The notes below the pieces were generated by a model. That model did not search any database, was not told the DNA's origin, and was given only the letters and a program-made list of their open reading frames with translations. Below are positions 31,049 to 41,268 of a stretch of DNA of 64,000 nt, one piece after another (position 1 is the first letter of the stretch; each line of letters opens with the position of its first letter). The stretch spans positions 310,001 to 374,000 of the forward strand of contig NZ_BMTS01000008.1 in NCBI RefSeq assembly GCF_014649795.1, written 5' to 3'. A program made the position numbers and the translations under genes. Origin of the DNA: Streptomyces melanogenes. GTDB lineage: Bacteria; Actinomycetota; Actinomycetes; Streptomycetales; Streptomycetaceae.

Positions 31049-31314
31049 GCGCCCGGTCGGTGATCCGGTACGCGGAGTGGATCCTCGGCGTCGACACCAC
31101 CCCAGGCGCCGCCGGGCCGATCTACGTCATGGAGTGCACGACGTGCCTCGACGCGTCCCCACCCTCCGACGAGAAGGCGGGACCGGAGGACTGGGCGATC
31201 CGGCATACGGCACGGCAGCACGCCCACTCCGGATTCCGGGCCATCGTGACCTCCTTCAGCCGGGTCAGCCCCGCACCCGGCAATCCCCTTCACAAGCAGG
31301 CGACGCCCCGGTGA
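31045..31314 (+). CDS. DUF7848-type protein (89 aa)
   Basis: ARSVIRYAEWILGVDTTPGA, YVMECTTC, WAIRHTARQHAHSGFRAIVT form the pattern of the DUF7848 family, a small domain from Streptomyces accessory modules. Cys-x2-Cys and two His residues (RHTARQHAHSGF) could form a C2H2 zinc site. The GTG start overlaps the previous stop (GTGA). Last gene of the rightward unit. Function unknown. Confidence 0.7.
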   Translation: MSARSVIRYAEWILGVDTTPGAAGPIYVMECTTCLDASPPSDEKAGPEDWAIRHTARQHAHSGFRAIVTSFSRVSPAPGNPLHKQATPR

Positions 31315-31440
31315 CTGCTACGGCCGTTCAAGGTCGGCCAGCCGAGCTCGCGTATCCGAGGGTGGTGGTGAGCTGCTTCACTGCGGCGGAGGCGGCCGAG
31401 GCCTTGGCCATGCCGACGACTGCGCCACCGTTGGAAGCGG

Positions 31441-31680
31441 TTACGGCCAGCCTCGGTAGTTGTCGGTGTACGTCGGGTCACCCAGTTCGTCTTCGCAGCC
31501 TTGGTAGTGGTCCGGGCCTCCTACGTGGCTGATGACCAACCCGTACGACTGGGGGAACAAATCGCAGCCCTTGTCAGACCACTGACCCGCGAACATGGTC
31601 CAGATGATCAGGGCTATGCAGGCGAGGACGATGGTCGTCGATCGTTTGAACGGCCATCTGCGGCCGAGGGTCTCTGGCAT
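31441..31680 (-). CDS. Small single-pass membrane protein (79 aa)
   Basis: A basic N-terminus (RRWPFKRS) precedes one hydrophobic helix (TTIVLACIALIIWTMFAG). A short extracytoplasmic tail with two cysteines (KGCDLFP, YQGCEDELGD) follows. ATG 31680 or GTG 31695 may be the start; neither has a strong ribosome site. The positive-inside charge pattern and helix argue that it is real. No family known. Confidence 0.5.
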   Translation of the reverse strand: MPETLGRRWPFKRSTTIVLACIALIIWTMFAGQWSDKGCDLFPQSYGLVISHVGGPDHYQGCEDELGDPTYTDNYRGWP

Positions 31681-31740
31681 GCGCGCGATTGTCACGCCGG
31701 GGACCTGTGGGCGGGGAGTTTTCCACGAAGGTTACTTCGT

Positions 31741-31926
31741 ATGAGAACGACGACATTGGGCCGCATCCGCGCGCCTGGAACATGGCGTTGCTTTCCTGAG
31801 CAACAGCGCGAACAGCCGGCTTCCGTGATCGTCGACCGGGCTGCGGGCTCCGCCGTACTGGAGCTGGTACCTGCTCAGCTCGGGTACGGCGCGCTGATCC
31901 ACGACGCGGACGAGCTGGGCCGTTAG
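31741..31926 (+). CDS. Possible small protein (61 aa)
   Basis: It opens MRTTTLGRIRAPGTWRCF and ends QLGYGALIHDADELGR, with a GAAGG-like site 8 bp upstream. It may be a real short protein or an eroded fragment. The weak ribosome site and lack of family keep confidence low. Confidence 0.3.
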   Translation: MRTTTLGRIRAPGTWRCFPEQQREQPASVIVDRAAGSAVLELVPAQLGYGALIHDADELGR

Positions 31927-32360
31927 TGCTACGGATGCATCCCGGCACATGCGCCCGGCACAGGAGGCGCACCGCCTGGATGAGGGAACTGGCTCCGCAT
32001 CCCGACAGCTCACAGCACGGGCGGACGCTTCCTTTCCGTTTACTCCTTCACGTGGCACCTTGATCGCCCTCGTTCCGTAAAGCACCCGTCAAGAATCCGT
32101 TTACATGCACAGAATGTGGCGGTATCGAACATTCAGCCCGGCGGCACCCGGCTGGGCTACTTTTGTTCGGCGGAATGCTGTACGAGCTGTACCGAACCGC
32201 GGGAGGGGTACGTCGGCGACCCGAACGGCGCCGAGGACCCCTGCGGTGGCGTCTGGCCGGGGAATACATATCCAAGTACCAGGTGTGCAGGAACACCCAG
32301 CCCTGGATCTGTCGCCCCCTCGTCTGCTTGTTAGACGGCAATCGGTCGGCCCACATGGTC
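31927..32360. other. Intergenic stretch at the right end of the accessory region
   Basis: About 430 bp without a supportable gene. A possible fragment in the plus frame around 32116-32334 is Cys-rich (FCSAECCTSCTEP) but begins without a ribosome site and has atypical composition. Lower GC and short open frames in all registers suggest eroded mobile DNA. Confidence 0.4.
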
Positions 32361-32393
32361 AAGGCCCCGTCCGCGGGGCGCGGGCGGGGCCTT
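32361..32393. terminator. Hairpin terminator at the island-core boundary
   Basis: AAGGCCCCG pairs with CGGGGCCTT. It resembles the hairpin core of the 67-bp repeats (CAAGGCCC...GGGCCTTG), although the rest differs. Confidence 0.7.
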
Positions 32394-32430
32394 GCTGTCG
32401 TGCTGTTGGCTGTGGCGCGCGGCTCTGTCT

Positions 32431-32652
32431 TCAGAGACGGTGCATGCGGGTGTAGGGGCTCAGGATGCGGGCGCGGCGCGAGCCGAAGTCGACGAGCATG
32501 GCGACTCCGTCCTCGACGCCCACGATCGTGCCCAGGCCGAACTGGTCGTGGGAGACCCGGTCGCCCAGGGCGAAGGTCTTGGCCTGCGGCTCGACCGGAG
32601 CTTTGAAGGGACTGGTGGGCAGGTGGCGCCTCGGCGCGGACGGCTGCGTCAT
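32431..32652 (-). CDS. Stand-alone protein resembling the PcrA/UvrD C-terminal Tudor-like domain
   Basis: A 73-residue protein. FALGDRVSHDQFGLGTIVGVEDGVAMLVDFGSRRARIL matches the GDRV-H-x-FG-x-G-x-V-x4-G pattern of the small beta domain at the end of PcrA-type helicases, which binds RNA polymerase. The N-terminal 25 residues are a basic, Pro-rich extension (SAPRRHLPTSPFKAPV). It may therefore contact RNA polymerase or nucleic acid. Stand-alone versions are conserved near gcl in Streptomyces (from memory). ATG 32652 has only a weak ribosome site. Role unknown. Confidence 0.75.
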   Translation of the reverse strand: MTQPSAPRRHLPTSPFKAPVEPQAKTFALGDRVSHDQFGLGTIVGVEDGVAMLVDFGSRRARILSPYTRMHRL

Positions 32653-32793
32653 GGTCTATCCAGTATGCGCCGTCCCGGCCCGTCGCACCGCCTCCGCCCG
32701 TCTCGGATTCGACACGATTGGCCCGTGAGCCCCTCGGAGCGCCGCCGAAACGCCGACGAAACCCCAGCGCATGAACTCGAACGAGTGAACGGC

Positions 32794-32836
32794 GGCGGCT
32801 CCGGTGCCACCCCCCACGGGAAGCACCGGAGCCGCC
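32794..32836. terminator. Strong hairpin after gcl
   Basis: A 14-bp perfect stem (GGCGGCTCCGGTGC with its complement) lies 22 bp after the gcl stop on the minus strand, with a 15-nt loop. Confidence 0.85.
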
Positions 32837-32857
32837 GGTCTCGTACGGGCTGGCGCG

Positions 32858-34639
<1,782 letters not shown>

Positions 34640-34698
34640 GGAGTGCTCCTGCTTCGGCCTGGCGGATCGGGCTCTGTCGCGCCACCTGAGAGCCGTGA

Positions 34699-34734
34699 TT
34701 CCGTAATGCGGAAGTTTAGTTCTGCTATATGGAA
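34699..34734. promoter_or_regulatory. Double 15-bp operator upstream of gcl
   Basis: On the gcl (minus) strand: TTCCATATAGCAGAA, 6 bp, TTCCGCATTACGGAA. It differs from the hyi operator at only 2 and 1 positions in the two boxes. It lies 60-95 bp before the gcl start. Confidence 0.85.
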
Positions 34735-34811
34735 GAAACATAAGGGGGCGTACGCAGGCGCGTCAAGGGATCCCCGAAGTCGCCTGCCGGGCGGGGCGCG
34801 GGTGGGGGACG

Positions 34812-35915
34812 ATGGGCCGTACGGGCGGCGAGCACGGGGTGGACGGCATGGGTATCGACGGAATCGGCGACGGAACCGGCGGAGCCGACGGCAGGTACGG
34901 CGGGACGCCGGGGCGCGGTGGGTCGGTGGGGCGCGGCGGGGTGAACGGGGGCGGGCTCGGTGGGTCCGGATACCCCGGCGGACCCGGGCGCCCCGGCGGG
35001 ACCGACGGCCCCGGATACGTGGGCGGGGCCGGATACCCGGGCGGGCCCAACCCCGGTGGGTCCGAATACCGTGGAGGACCTAACCCCGGCGCAGCCAACC
35101 CCGGCGGGTCCGGATACCCCGGTGGACCCGGGCGCCCCGGCGGCGCCGGATACCCGGGCACCCCCGGTGGCCCCACCCACCGCACCACCCCCGCCCACCC
35201 CAGCCCCGCGCTCGGCCGGGAAACGCTCGCCGTGCGGTGTCCCGTCTGTCGCCGTGAGCACCGGTACGCCGCCACCACCTACCCCTGCCCCTGCGGCGCC
35301 CCGCTCGCGCCGCCGCTCCAGCGCGGGGTCGCGCCCGAGCCGATCACCCATCGCACCTGGACCGAGGACTGGGTCGTGGTGCGCTGCGACGCGTGCGGGC
35401 GGCAGGACCAGTGGCCGCAGCCTGAGCTGGGGTGCTCGTGCGGCACGGTGCTGCGGATTCCGGTGCGGCCGGTCTCCGCGCCGCCGGCCCCGCTGCCGCT
35501 CCACATCCCGGTTCCGCCGACCGCCGCGCCCCCGCGCCGGGCGTTCCGGCCGGTGACCATCCGTACCGCCCGGGACGCGGTGACCGCGGCGGCGCTCTAC
35601 CTCAAGTGGCTCGGCTTCCGGGACGTCCTGCAGTCCGAGGCGCGCCCCGCCTCCGGGATCGATCTGCGCGGCCCCGGACTGGTCGCCCAGGTCGACCCGA
35701 CGACCCGCCCGGCGTCGCTGCGCGCGGTGGAGTGCCTGTGGCTGAACGCGCTCAGCAGCTCGGCCACCGGCGTCTACTTCTCACTCGCCGGGTACACCAA
35801 GGACGCCCGGGCCCGTGGCGACGGCCTGTCCATCCCGCTGTTCGTGATGGACCTGACGGGCACGCCCCAGCCGGTCAACGACGCGGCGGACGAGCTGGTC
35901 GCCACGGGCCCGTAA
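34812..35915 (+). CDS. Collagen-like/zinc-ribbon protein with a probable PD-(D/E)XK nuclease-type C-terminus
   Basis: A 367-residue protein of three parts. Residues 1-135 are Gly/Pro repeats (GYPGGPGRPGG-type, many GGP/GYPG units). Residues about 140-210 hold two CxxC...CxCG knuckles (RCPVCRREH..YPCPCG and RCDACGRQD..GCSCG), a probable zinc ribbon pair. Residues about 245-345 have AAALYLKWLGFRDV, GIDLRGPGLVAQVD and a helix, the alpha-beta-beta core of Mrr-type restriction nucleases (D...Q-x-D/K). The nuclease call is pattern inference; the Lys after Q-x is Asp here, so it may be inactive. The repeats may vary in length. It is divergent from gcl. Confidence 0.6.
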   Translation: MGRTGGEHGVDGMGIDGIGDGTGGADGRYGGTPGRGGSVGRGGVNGGGLGGSGYPGGPGRPGGTDGPGYVGGAGYPGGPNPGGSEYRGGPNPGAANPGGSGYPGGPGRPGGAGYPGTPGGPTHRTTPAHPSPALGRETLAVRCPVCRREHRYAATTYPCPCGAPLAPPLQRGVAPEPITHRTWTEDWVVVRCDACGRQDQWPQPELGCSCGTVLRIPVRPVSAPPAPLPLHIPVPPTAAPPRRAFRPVTIRTARDAVTAAALYLKWLGFRDVLQSEARPASGIDLRGPGLVAQVDPTTRPASLRAVECLWLNALSSSATGVYFSLAGYTKDARARGDGLSIPLFVMDLTGTPQPVNDAADELVATGP

Positions 35916-35951
35916 GCGCACGGACCCGTAAAGAGGGAACAGGCCCGACCC

Positions 35952-37559
35952 CTACTCCCCGTACCCCTCCCTCAACTCCACCTTCCGCACCTTCCCGCTC
36001 ACCGTCATCGGGAACTCCGTCAGGATCCGCAGCCGTCGCGGCACCTTGTAGTGCGCCAGGCGGTCGCGGCAGAACGCGGCGACCTCCTCCGCCGTGGGCG
36101 GGTCCGCCGGGTCGCGCGGGATCACGCAGGCCAGGATCTCCTCGCCGTACTTCTCGTCGGGCACGCCCACCACCTGCACGTCCGCGATCTTCGGGTGGGC
36201 GTAGAGGAACTCCTCGATCTCGCGCGGATAGACGTTCTCGCCGCCCCGGATGATCATGTCCTTGATCCGGCCGACGATCTGTACGTAACCGTCCTCGCGC
36301 AGCACCGCCAGATCACCGGTGTGCATCCAGCGCCCCGCGTCGATCGCCTCGGCGGTCCGCTCCGGCTCGTCCCAGTAGCCGAGCATCACGCTGTAGCCGC
36401 GGGTGCACAGCTCGCCCGCCTCGCCGCGCGGCAGCGTGACGCCGGTGGCCGGGTCCACCACCTTGATCTCGATGTGCGGCAGCACCCGCCCCACCGTGCC
36501 GGTCCTGCGCTCCAGGTCGTCCTCGACGCGCGTCTGGGTGGAGACCGGGGACGTCTCCGTCATGCCGTAGCAGATGGACACCTCGGCCATGTTCATCTCG
36601 GCGACGACCCGCTTCATCACCTCGACCGGGCACGGCGACCCCGCCATGATCCCCGTACGCAGCGAGGACAGGTCGTACGAGCCGAAGTCCGGCAGGTTCA
36701 GCTCGGCGATGAACATCGTCGGCACCCCGTACAGCGAGGTGCACCGCTCCCCCTCCACCGCCCGCAGCGTCGCCGCCGCGTCGAAGGACGGCGCCGGGAT
36801 CACCACGCAGGCCCCGTGCGAGGTGGCCGCGAGGTTGCCCATCACCATGCCGAAGCAGTGGTAGAAGGGCACCGGCACGCAGATCCGGTCCCGTTCGGTG
36901 TACGAGAGCGACTCGCCCACGAAATACCCGTTGTTGAGGATGTTGTGGTGGGAGAGCGTCGCCCCCTTGGCGAAGCCGGTGGTCCCCGAGGTGTACTGGA
37001 TGTTGATCGGGTCGTCGCACGACAACTCGGCCTGCGTGTCGGCGAGTTGACTGGTCGTCACCTCAGCGCCCGCCGCCAGGAGCTCGTCCCAGGACCCGTC
37101 CCCGATGTAGTGCACCGCCCGCAGCTCCGGGCACTCCGGACGCGCCCGCTCCACCAGCGCCCGGTAGTCGCTCGTCCTGTGCGCCTGCGAGGCGACGAGC
37201 AGCGAGATCCCGGCCTGCTTCAGTACGTACGCGAGCTCGTGCGCCCGGTACGCCGGGTTGATGTTCACCATGACCGCGCCGATCCGGGCCGTGGCGTACT
37301 GCACGAGCACCCATTCGGGGCAGTTCACCGCCCAGATGCCGACCCGGTCGCCCTTGCGGACCCCGCTGCCGAGCAGCCCGCGGGCGAGCTCGTCGACGGA
37401 CGCGGCGAACTGGGCGTACGTCCAGCGCCGCCCGGACTCGACGTCGACCAGCGCCTCGCGGTCGGGCCAGGCGGCGACCGCCCGGTCCAGGTTGGCCCCG
37501 ATGGTGTCGCCGAGCAGCGGCGTGCCGCTCGTGCCGTGGGCGTACGAGAGGTCCGTCAC
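35952..37559 (-). CDS. AMP-forming fatty acyl-CoA ligase
   Basis: A 535-residue ANL-superfamily enzyme. P-loop A3 is IQYTSGTTGFAKG; A5 CYGMTETSPVS; A7 MHTGDLAVL; A8 with the hinge is GRIKDMIIRGGENVYPREIEEFL; A10 ends MTVSGKVRKVELRE with the catalytic Lys. It activates a carboxylic acid as acyl-AMP then acyl-CoA. Its GTG overlaps the stop of the upstream ligase gene (GTGA), so the two ligases are one operon. The chain length is not evident; medium to long fatty acids are likely. Cytoplasmic or membrane-associated. Confidence 0.92.
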   Translation of the reverse strand: MTDLSYAHGTSGTPLLGDTIGANLDRAVAAWPDREALVDVESGRRWTYAQFAASVDELARGLLGSGVRKGDRVGIWAVNCPEWVLVQYATARIGAVMVNINPAYRAHELAYVLKQAGISLLVASQAHRTSDYRALVERARPECPELRAVHYIGDGSWDELLAAGAEVTTSQLADTQAELSCDDPINIQYTSGTTGFAKGATLSHHNILNNGYFVGESLSYTERDRICVPVPFYHCFGMVMGNLAATSHGACVVIPAPSFDAAATLRAVEGERCTSLYGVPTMFIAELNLPDFGSYDLSSLRTGIMAGSPCPVEVMKRVVAEMNMAEVSICYGMTETSPVSTQTRVEDDLERRTGTVGRVLPHIEIKVVDPATGVTLPRGEAGELCTRGYSVMLGYWDEPERTAEAIDAGRWMHTGDLAVLREDGYVQIVGRIKDMIIRGGENVYPREIEEFLYAHPKIADVQVVGVPDEKYGEEILACVIPRDPADPPTAEEVAAFCRDRLAHYKVPRRLRILTEFPMTVSGKVRKVELREGYGE

Positions 37560-39244
37560 CGCAGGTCCCCCTCGTGGTACTCGGCCTTCGAACCCGCCGC
37601 CGTGGCCTCGCGCAGCTCGATGCGGCGGATCTTCCCGGAGACCGTCTTGGGCAGCTCACCGAACTCGATGCGGCGGATGCGCTTGTACGGGGCGAGGACC
37701 GCGCGCGAGTGCTCGAACAGCACCTTCGCGGTGTCCGGTCCTGGCTCCCAGCCCGCCGCGAGCACGATGTACGCCTTGGGCACGGCGAGCCGCAGCGCGT
37801 CGGGCGCGGGAACGACGGCGGCCTCGGCCACCGCCTCGTGCTCCAGGAGCGCGCTCTCCAGCTCGAACGGCGAGATCTTGTAGTCGGAGGCCTTGAAGAC
37901 GTCGTCGGCGCGGCCGACGTAGGTGATGTAGCCGTCCTCGTCGCGGGATCCGATGTCGCCGGTGCGGTAGTAGCCGCCCGCCATCGACTCGGCCGTACGC
38001 TCCGGGTCGCCGTGGTAGCCGGTCATCAGGCCGACCGGGCGGGCCGAGAGGTCGAGGGCGATCTCGCCCTCGGTCGCGCCCGGCTCGCCCGTCACGGGGT
38101 CCAGGAGCTCGACCTTGTAGCCGGGGCTGGGCCTGCCCATCGAGCCGGTCTTGAGCAACTGGCCCGGGGAGTTGGCGACTTGGACGGCCGTCTCGGTCTG
38201 TCCGAAACCGTCCCGGATGACCCGGCCCCACTCGCGCCGGACCGTCTCGATGACCTCGGGGTTGAGCGGCTCGCCGGCCGCGACGACCTCGCGGGGCGGG
38301 GTCCGCAGCGCGCTCAGGTCCGCCTGGATCAGCATCCGCCACACCGTGGGCGGCGCGCAGAAGCTGGTGACGTCCGCCGCGTCCATCGCGGACATCAGCC
38401 GGGCCGCGTCGAAGCGCGCGTAGTTGTAGATGAAGACGGTCGCCTCGGCGTTCCACGGGGCGAAGAGGTTCGACCAGGCGTGCTTGGCCCAGCCGGGCGA
38501 GGAGATGTTCAGATGCACGTCGCCGGGCTTCAGACCGATCCAGTACATCGTCGCCAAGTGGCCGATCGGATACGACACATGGGTGTGCTCGACGAGCTTG
38601 GGGCGGGCCGTGGTGCCGGAGGTGAAGTAGAGCATCAGCGGGTCGTCGGCCAGGGTGACCCCGTCCGGCTCGAACCGCGCCTTGGCCCCGAACGCCCCGT
38701 CGAAGTCCAGCCACCCGGGAACGGGGTCGGCGCCGTGCGGCTTGACCGCGATCCGGGTGTACTCCCCCGGCACGTCGTCGAACTTGGCCGCGTCCTCGGC
38801 CCGTACGATCACGTGCCGGGCGCGCCCGCGCTCGATCCGGTCCCGCAGGTCGGCCGGGCCGAGCAGCGGGGTCGCGGGGATGACGACCGCCCGCAGCTTC
38901 ATGGCGGCCAGCGCGGTCATCCACAGTTCCTGCTGGTTGCCGAGCATGACGACGACGCGGTCCCCGGCCCGTACGCCTTGAGCGCGCAGCCAGTTGGCGA
39001 CCTGGTCGGAGCGCAGGGACATCTCGGCGTACGAGAGGGTGATCTCGCGGCCGTCCTCCTCGACGATGTGCAGCGCGGTGGCGCCGTTGCCCTCGGCGAT
39101 GACGTCGAACCAGTCGAGCGCCCAGTTGAACCGCTCGGGGCGCGGCCAGGTGAACCCCTGACAGGCCGTCGTGTAGTCCTCCCGGTGCTCCAGCAGGAAG
39201 TCCCGTGCGGCCCGGAACTCCTCCGTGGCGCCACGTGCGTCCAT
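37556..39244 (-). CDS. AMP-forming acyl-CoA synthetase (medium-chain/acetyl-CoA synthetase-like)
   Basis: A 562-residue ANL enzyme of the medium-chain acyl-CoA synthetase class. The P-loop is YFTSGTTARPK, A5 is GFGQTETAV, A7 YYRTGDIGSRDE, A8 GRADDVFKASDYKISPFELE, and A10 PKTVSGKIRRIELRE. GWAKHAWSNLFAPWNAEATVF is the acetyl-CoA synthetase-like acyl-binding segment. GAGGAGG precedes ATG 39244. First gene of a two-ligase operon. Substrate preference is not determinable; short to medium chains are likely. Confidence 0.92.
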   Translation of the reverse strand: MDARGATEEFRAARDFLLEHREDYTTACQGFTWPRPERFNWALDWFDVIAEGNGATALHIVEEDGREITLSYAEMSLRSDQVANWLRAQGVRAGDRVVVMLGNQQELWMTALAAMKLRAVVIPATPLLGPADLRDRIERGRARHVIVRAEDAAKFDDVPGEYTRIAVKPHGADPVPGWLDFDGAFGAKARFEPDGVTLADDPLMLYFTSGTTARPKLVEHTHVSYPIGHLATMYWIGLKPGDVHLNISSPGWAKHAWSNLFAPWNAEATVFIYNYARFDAARLMSAMDAADVTSFCAPPTVWRMLIQADLSALRTPPREVVAAGEPLNPEVIETVRREWGRVIRDGFGQTETAVQVANSPGQLLKTGSMGRPSPGYKVELLDPVTGEPGATEGEIALDLSARPVGLMTGYHGDPERTAESMAGGYYRTGDIGSRDEDGYITYVGRADDVFKASDYKISPFELESALLEHEAVAEAAVVPAPDALRLAVPKAYIVLAAGWEPGPDTAKVLFEHSRAVLAPYKRIRRIEFGELPKTVSGKIRRIELREATAAGSKAEYHEGDLR

Positions 39245-39322
39245 GTGCCCTCCTCGTTGCCTGGCCACTCTCTACCACCTCGCGGTGTGTGACCAGGCCT
39301 CTTTACCCCCGTAGGGGGGTGC

Positions 39323-39350
39323 GGGGGAAGTCCGCGCGGCGGATTCCCCC
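39323..39350. terminator. Hairpin between the tautomerase and ligase genes
   Basis: GGGGGAA and TTCCCCC enclose an inner TCCGC/GCGGA stem with a 3-nt loop. It follows the leftward tautomerase gene. Confidence 0.6.
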
Positions 39351-39386
39351 CACCCCCGTGGGGCCTCCGGGAGGAGGGGGCATCCC

Positions 39387-39569
39387 CTACTTGTCCGCGG
39401 TGAGCTTCCCCGCGGCGCCCCAGCTGTCGGCGGGGGTCTCGTGGATCCAGACCTGGACGGTCTCCGCCGGGATCCGGTACGCGTCGACGAACGCGTCCGT
39501 GACCCGCTTGACCAGCTCGCGCTTGAGCTCGATGTCGCGCGGACCCTGCTGGATGGTGACGATCGGCAT
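39387..39569 (-). CDS. 4-oxalocrotonate tautomerase family protein
   Basis: A 60-residue protein starting MPIVTIQQGPRDIELKRELV. After Met removal, Pro1 is the catalytic base that defines the family. The remaining core (KRVTDAFVDAYRIPAETVQVWIHET) fits a beta-alpha-beta monomer that assembles into hexamers or trimers of dimers. The upstream frame to 39578 would bury Pro1, so ATG 39569 is the correct start. It acts on enol/keto acids, perhaps of aromatic breakdown. Located next to the broken LysR gene. Confidence 0.9.
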   Translation of the reverse strand: MPIVTIQQGPRDIELKRELVKRVTDAFVDAYRIPAETVQVWIHETPADSWGAAGKLTADK

Positions 39570-39686
39570 GACGGTCAACTCCCTTGTCAGCGGCGGCTTC
39601 CCGGTTCCTCCGGGCCGCTCACCGGCGTGACCTCACTCCATCCCATCGGGGTGCGCCGACCAAGAAGCAGAAGGCGACGACAGCGA

Positions 39687-40618
39687 TCAGTTTTCGTGAT
39701 CGTCGCTGGTCGGGGCGGCATTTGGGGTCTCGCACGCCTTCAGGAGCAGGTCCAGTTCCGCCGGTCGGGTGTGCGCGTGCACGGCGAGGCCGGTCGGCAG
39801 GGCCAGGCCCGGTGCGCGGAACGGCAGGAAGGCGACCCGGGGGCTGTGCAGCACGCGCGCGTGGGACGCGTACACCACCGTCCAGAGCGGCCGCGCGCCC
39901 GTGCCGATCGTGGCGAGCGTGTCCTGGAGCGAGCCGCTCACCGGGCCCGGCAGCGGCTCGAACCCGGCGGCGTGACAGGCACCGACCACCAGGTCGACCA
40001 AGGCCGGGTTGTTGCGGCGGGCCGTGATGCACAGGCCGAGCCCGGCGAGCTCGCCGACCGCCACGTCCGCCGCGCGGGCCAGCGGATGCGCCGCCGGGAC
40101 CGCCGCGACCAGCGGGTCCTCCCACAGCGGCAGGATCCGCACCCCCGTCCCGGGCGCGGTGGACCGCACGAATGCCGCGTCCAGGCGCCCGTCCGCGACC
40201 TGCTCCAGACGGTCCCGGGTCGCCCCCGACACCAGCTCGACCGGGGTGTCGGGCGCGAGCGCCGCGAACCGGTCGAGTACGCGGTCGAGGTGGGCCCCGA
40301 GGCCCGTGCTGGTGCCCAGGCGCAGCCCGGTGCGACCGCGTACGGCGGCCCGGGCCCGTTCCGCCGCCGCGAGCACCGTGCGCGCCTCGGGCAGCAGCCG
40401 CTCCCCGGCGCCGGTGAGGCGGACGTGCCGGGGCGAGCGGTCGAAGAGCTCGGCACCCAGCTCCCGCTCCAGGCGGCGCACCTGCTGGCTCACCGCCGAC
40501 TGGACGATGTGCAGCCTCCCCCAAGCTCTTAAGGAGCAGGGGGGACCCCCATGGCGGCCCGCCCGAAGTGCAGTTCCTCGGCGACGGTGACGAAGTAGCT
40601 GAGCTGCCGCAGTTCCAT
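39687..40618 (-). pseudogene. LysR-family regulator interrupted by a palindromic repeat element
   Basis: The gene opens properly at ATG 40618 (MELRQLSYFVTVAEELHFGR then AA), the first helices of a LysR winged helix. It is then interrupted by a repeat element at 40515-40553 that adds a stop and shifts the frame. After it, RLHIVQSAVSQQVRRLERE resumes the HTH recognition helix and the remainder (about 270 codons) is an intact LysR effector domain. With the insert removed the protein would be about 300 residues. An internal start at 40493 would lack the DNA-binding domain. Unless the element is a recent or sequencing artefact, the regulator is dead. Confidence 0.85.
40515..40553. repeat. Palindromic element inserted in the LysR gene
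   Basis: About 37 bp with CCCCCAAGCTC and GAGCAGGGGGG as hairpin arms, then GGGGG next to CCCCC. The same type of short element is common between genes in Streptomyces, where it looks like a non-autonomous mobile unit. Here it lies inside a coding sequence. Confidence 0.75.
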
Positions 40619-40821
40619 GCGGCGACTCTAGCCAGGGGGGATCCGGCGACCCGGCGCTAGGGGATCGTCAAAGTCGGGCGGAACGGGATCAACAGCGCGT
40701 CAGGAGACGGCTCGGAGGCCCGGACGCGGGCATAGCTTCGACGCGTCGCACACAGACGTCGAGCGCCGCACCGAGCGGCGCCGCACCACCCGGCCTCGTA
40801 CTCCACCGGAGGGCACCCACC

Positions 40822-41253
40822 ATGGAAAGCCTCACCATCGACGACGCGGACCCCGACGAACGCCGCCCGGCAGCGGCCCTTTACGTGCCGGTTCGGCTCG
40901 GCTCTGCCGGAGGACAGCAGTTGCGCTTCTCGCGCACCCCGCTCGGCGTACGGACCGCCGTCGGCTTCACCAGTCCCGAGCGGCTGTGCGCGGTGCTCGG
41001 GCCCGACCAGAGCTGGATCCGGCTCGCCGAGCCCGCGCTGCGGTCGCTGGCGGAGCCGCTCGGCGTGACCACGGTGACGGTCGACCCGCAGCTCGCGGCC
41101 CCCGCACCGACGGCCGTACGCCGCGAGCCGGCCGCGCAGCCCTGCGCGCGCCGGGAGGGGTGGGACCCGGACATGGTCGGCGTGCTGCGGGTGACGGGTG
41201 CGGCGGCGGCCGTCTGGACCGCCGTGACCGCGATCCACGCGTTCGTGGACTGA
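40822..41253 (+). CDS. SAV_915 family protein
   Basis: A 143-residue protein of the Streptomyces SAV_915 family (SseB-like fold). Features are ALYVPVRLGSAGGQQLRFSR, TAVGFTSPERLCAVLGPDQ, WIRLAEPALRSLAEPLGV and TVTVDPQLAAPA. The C-terminal helix (VLRVTGAAAAVWTAVTAI) may touch the membrane. ATG 40822 follows GGAGGGCACCCACC. It precedes lysA by 15 bp and is probably in the same transcript. No function is assigned to the family. Confidence 0.8.
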   Translation: MESLTIDDADPDERRPAAALYVPVRLGSAGGQQLRFSRTPLGVRTAVGFTSPERLCAVLGPDQSWIRLAEPALRSLAEPLGVTTVTVDPQLAAPAPTAVRREPAAQPCARREGWDPDMVGVLRVTGAAAAVWTAVTAIHAFVD

Positions 41254-41268
41254 CGGAGGGATCCCCTG

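Noticed and set aside
32116..32334. A 72-codon Cys-rich ORF in the right end of the island
   Set aside because: No ribosome site, atypical composition and no family; treated as non-coding.
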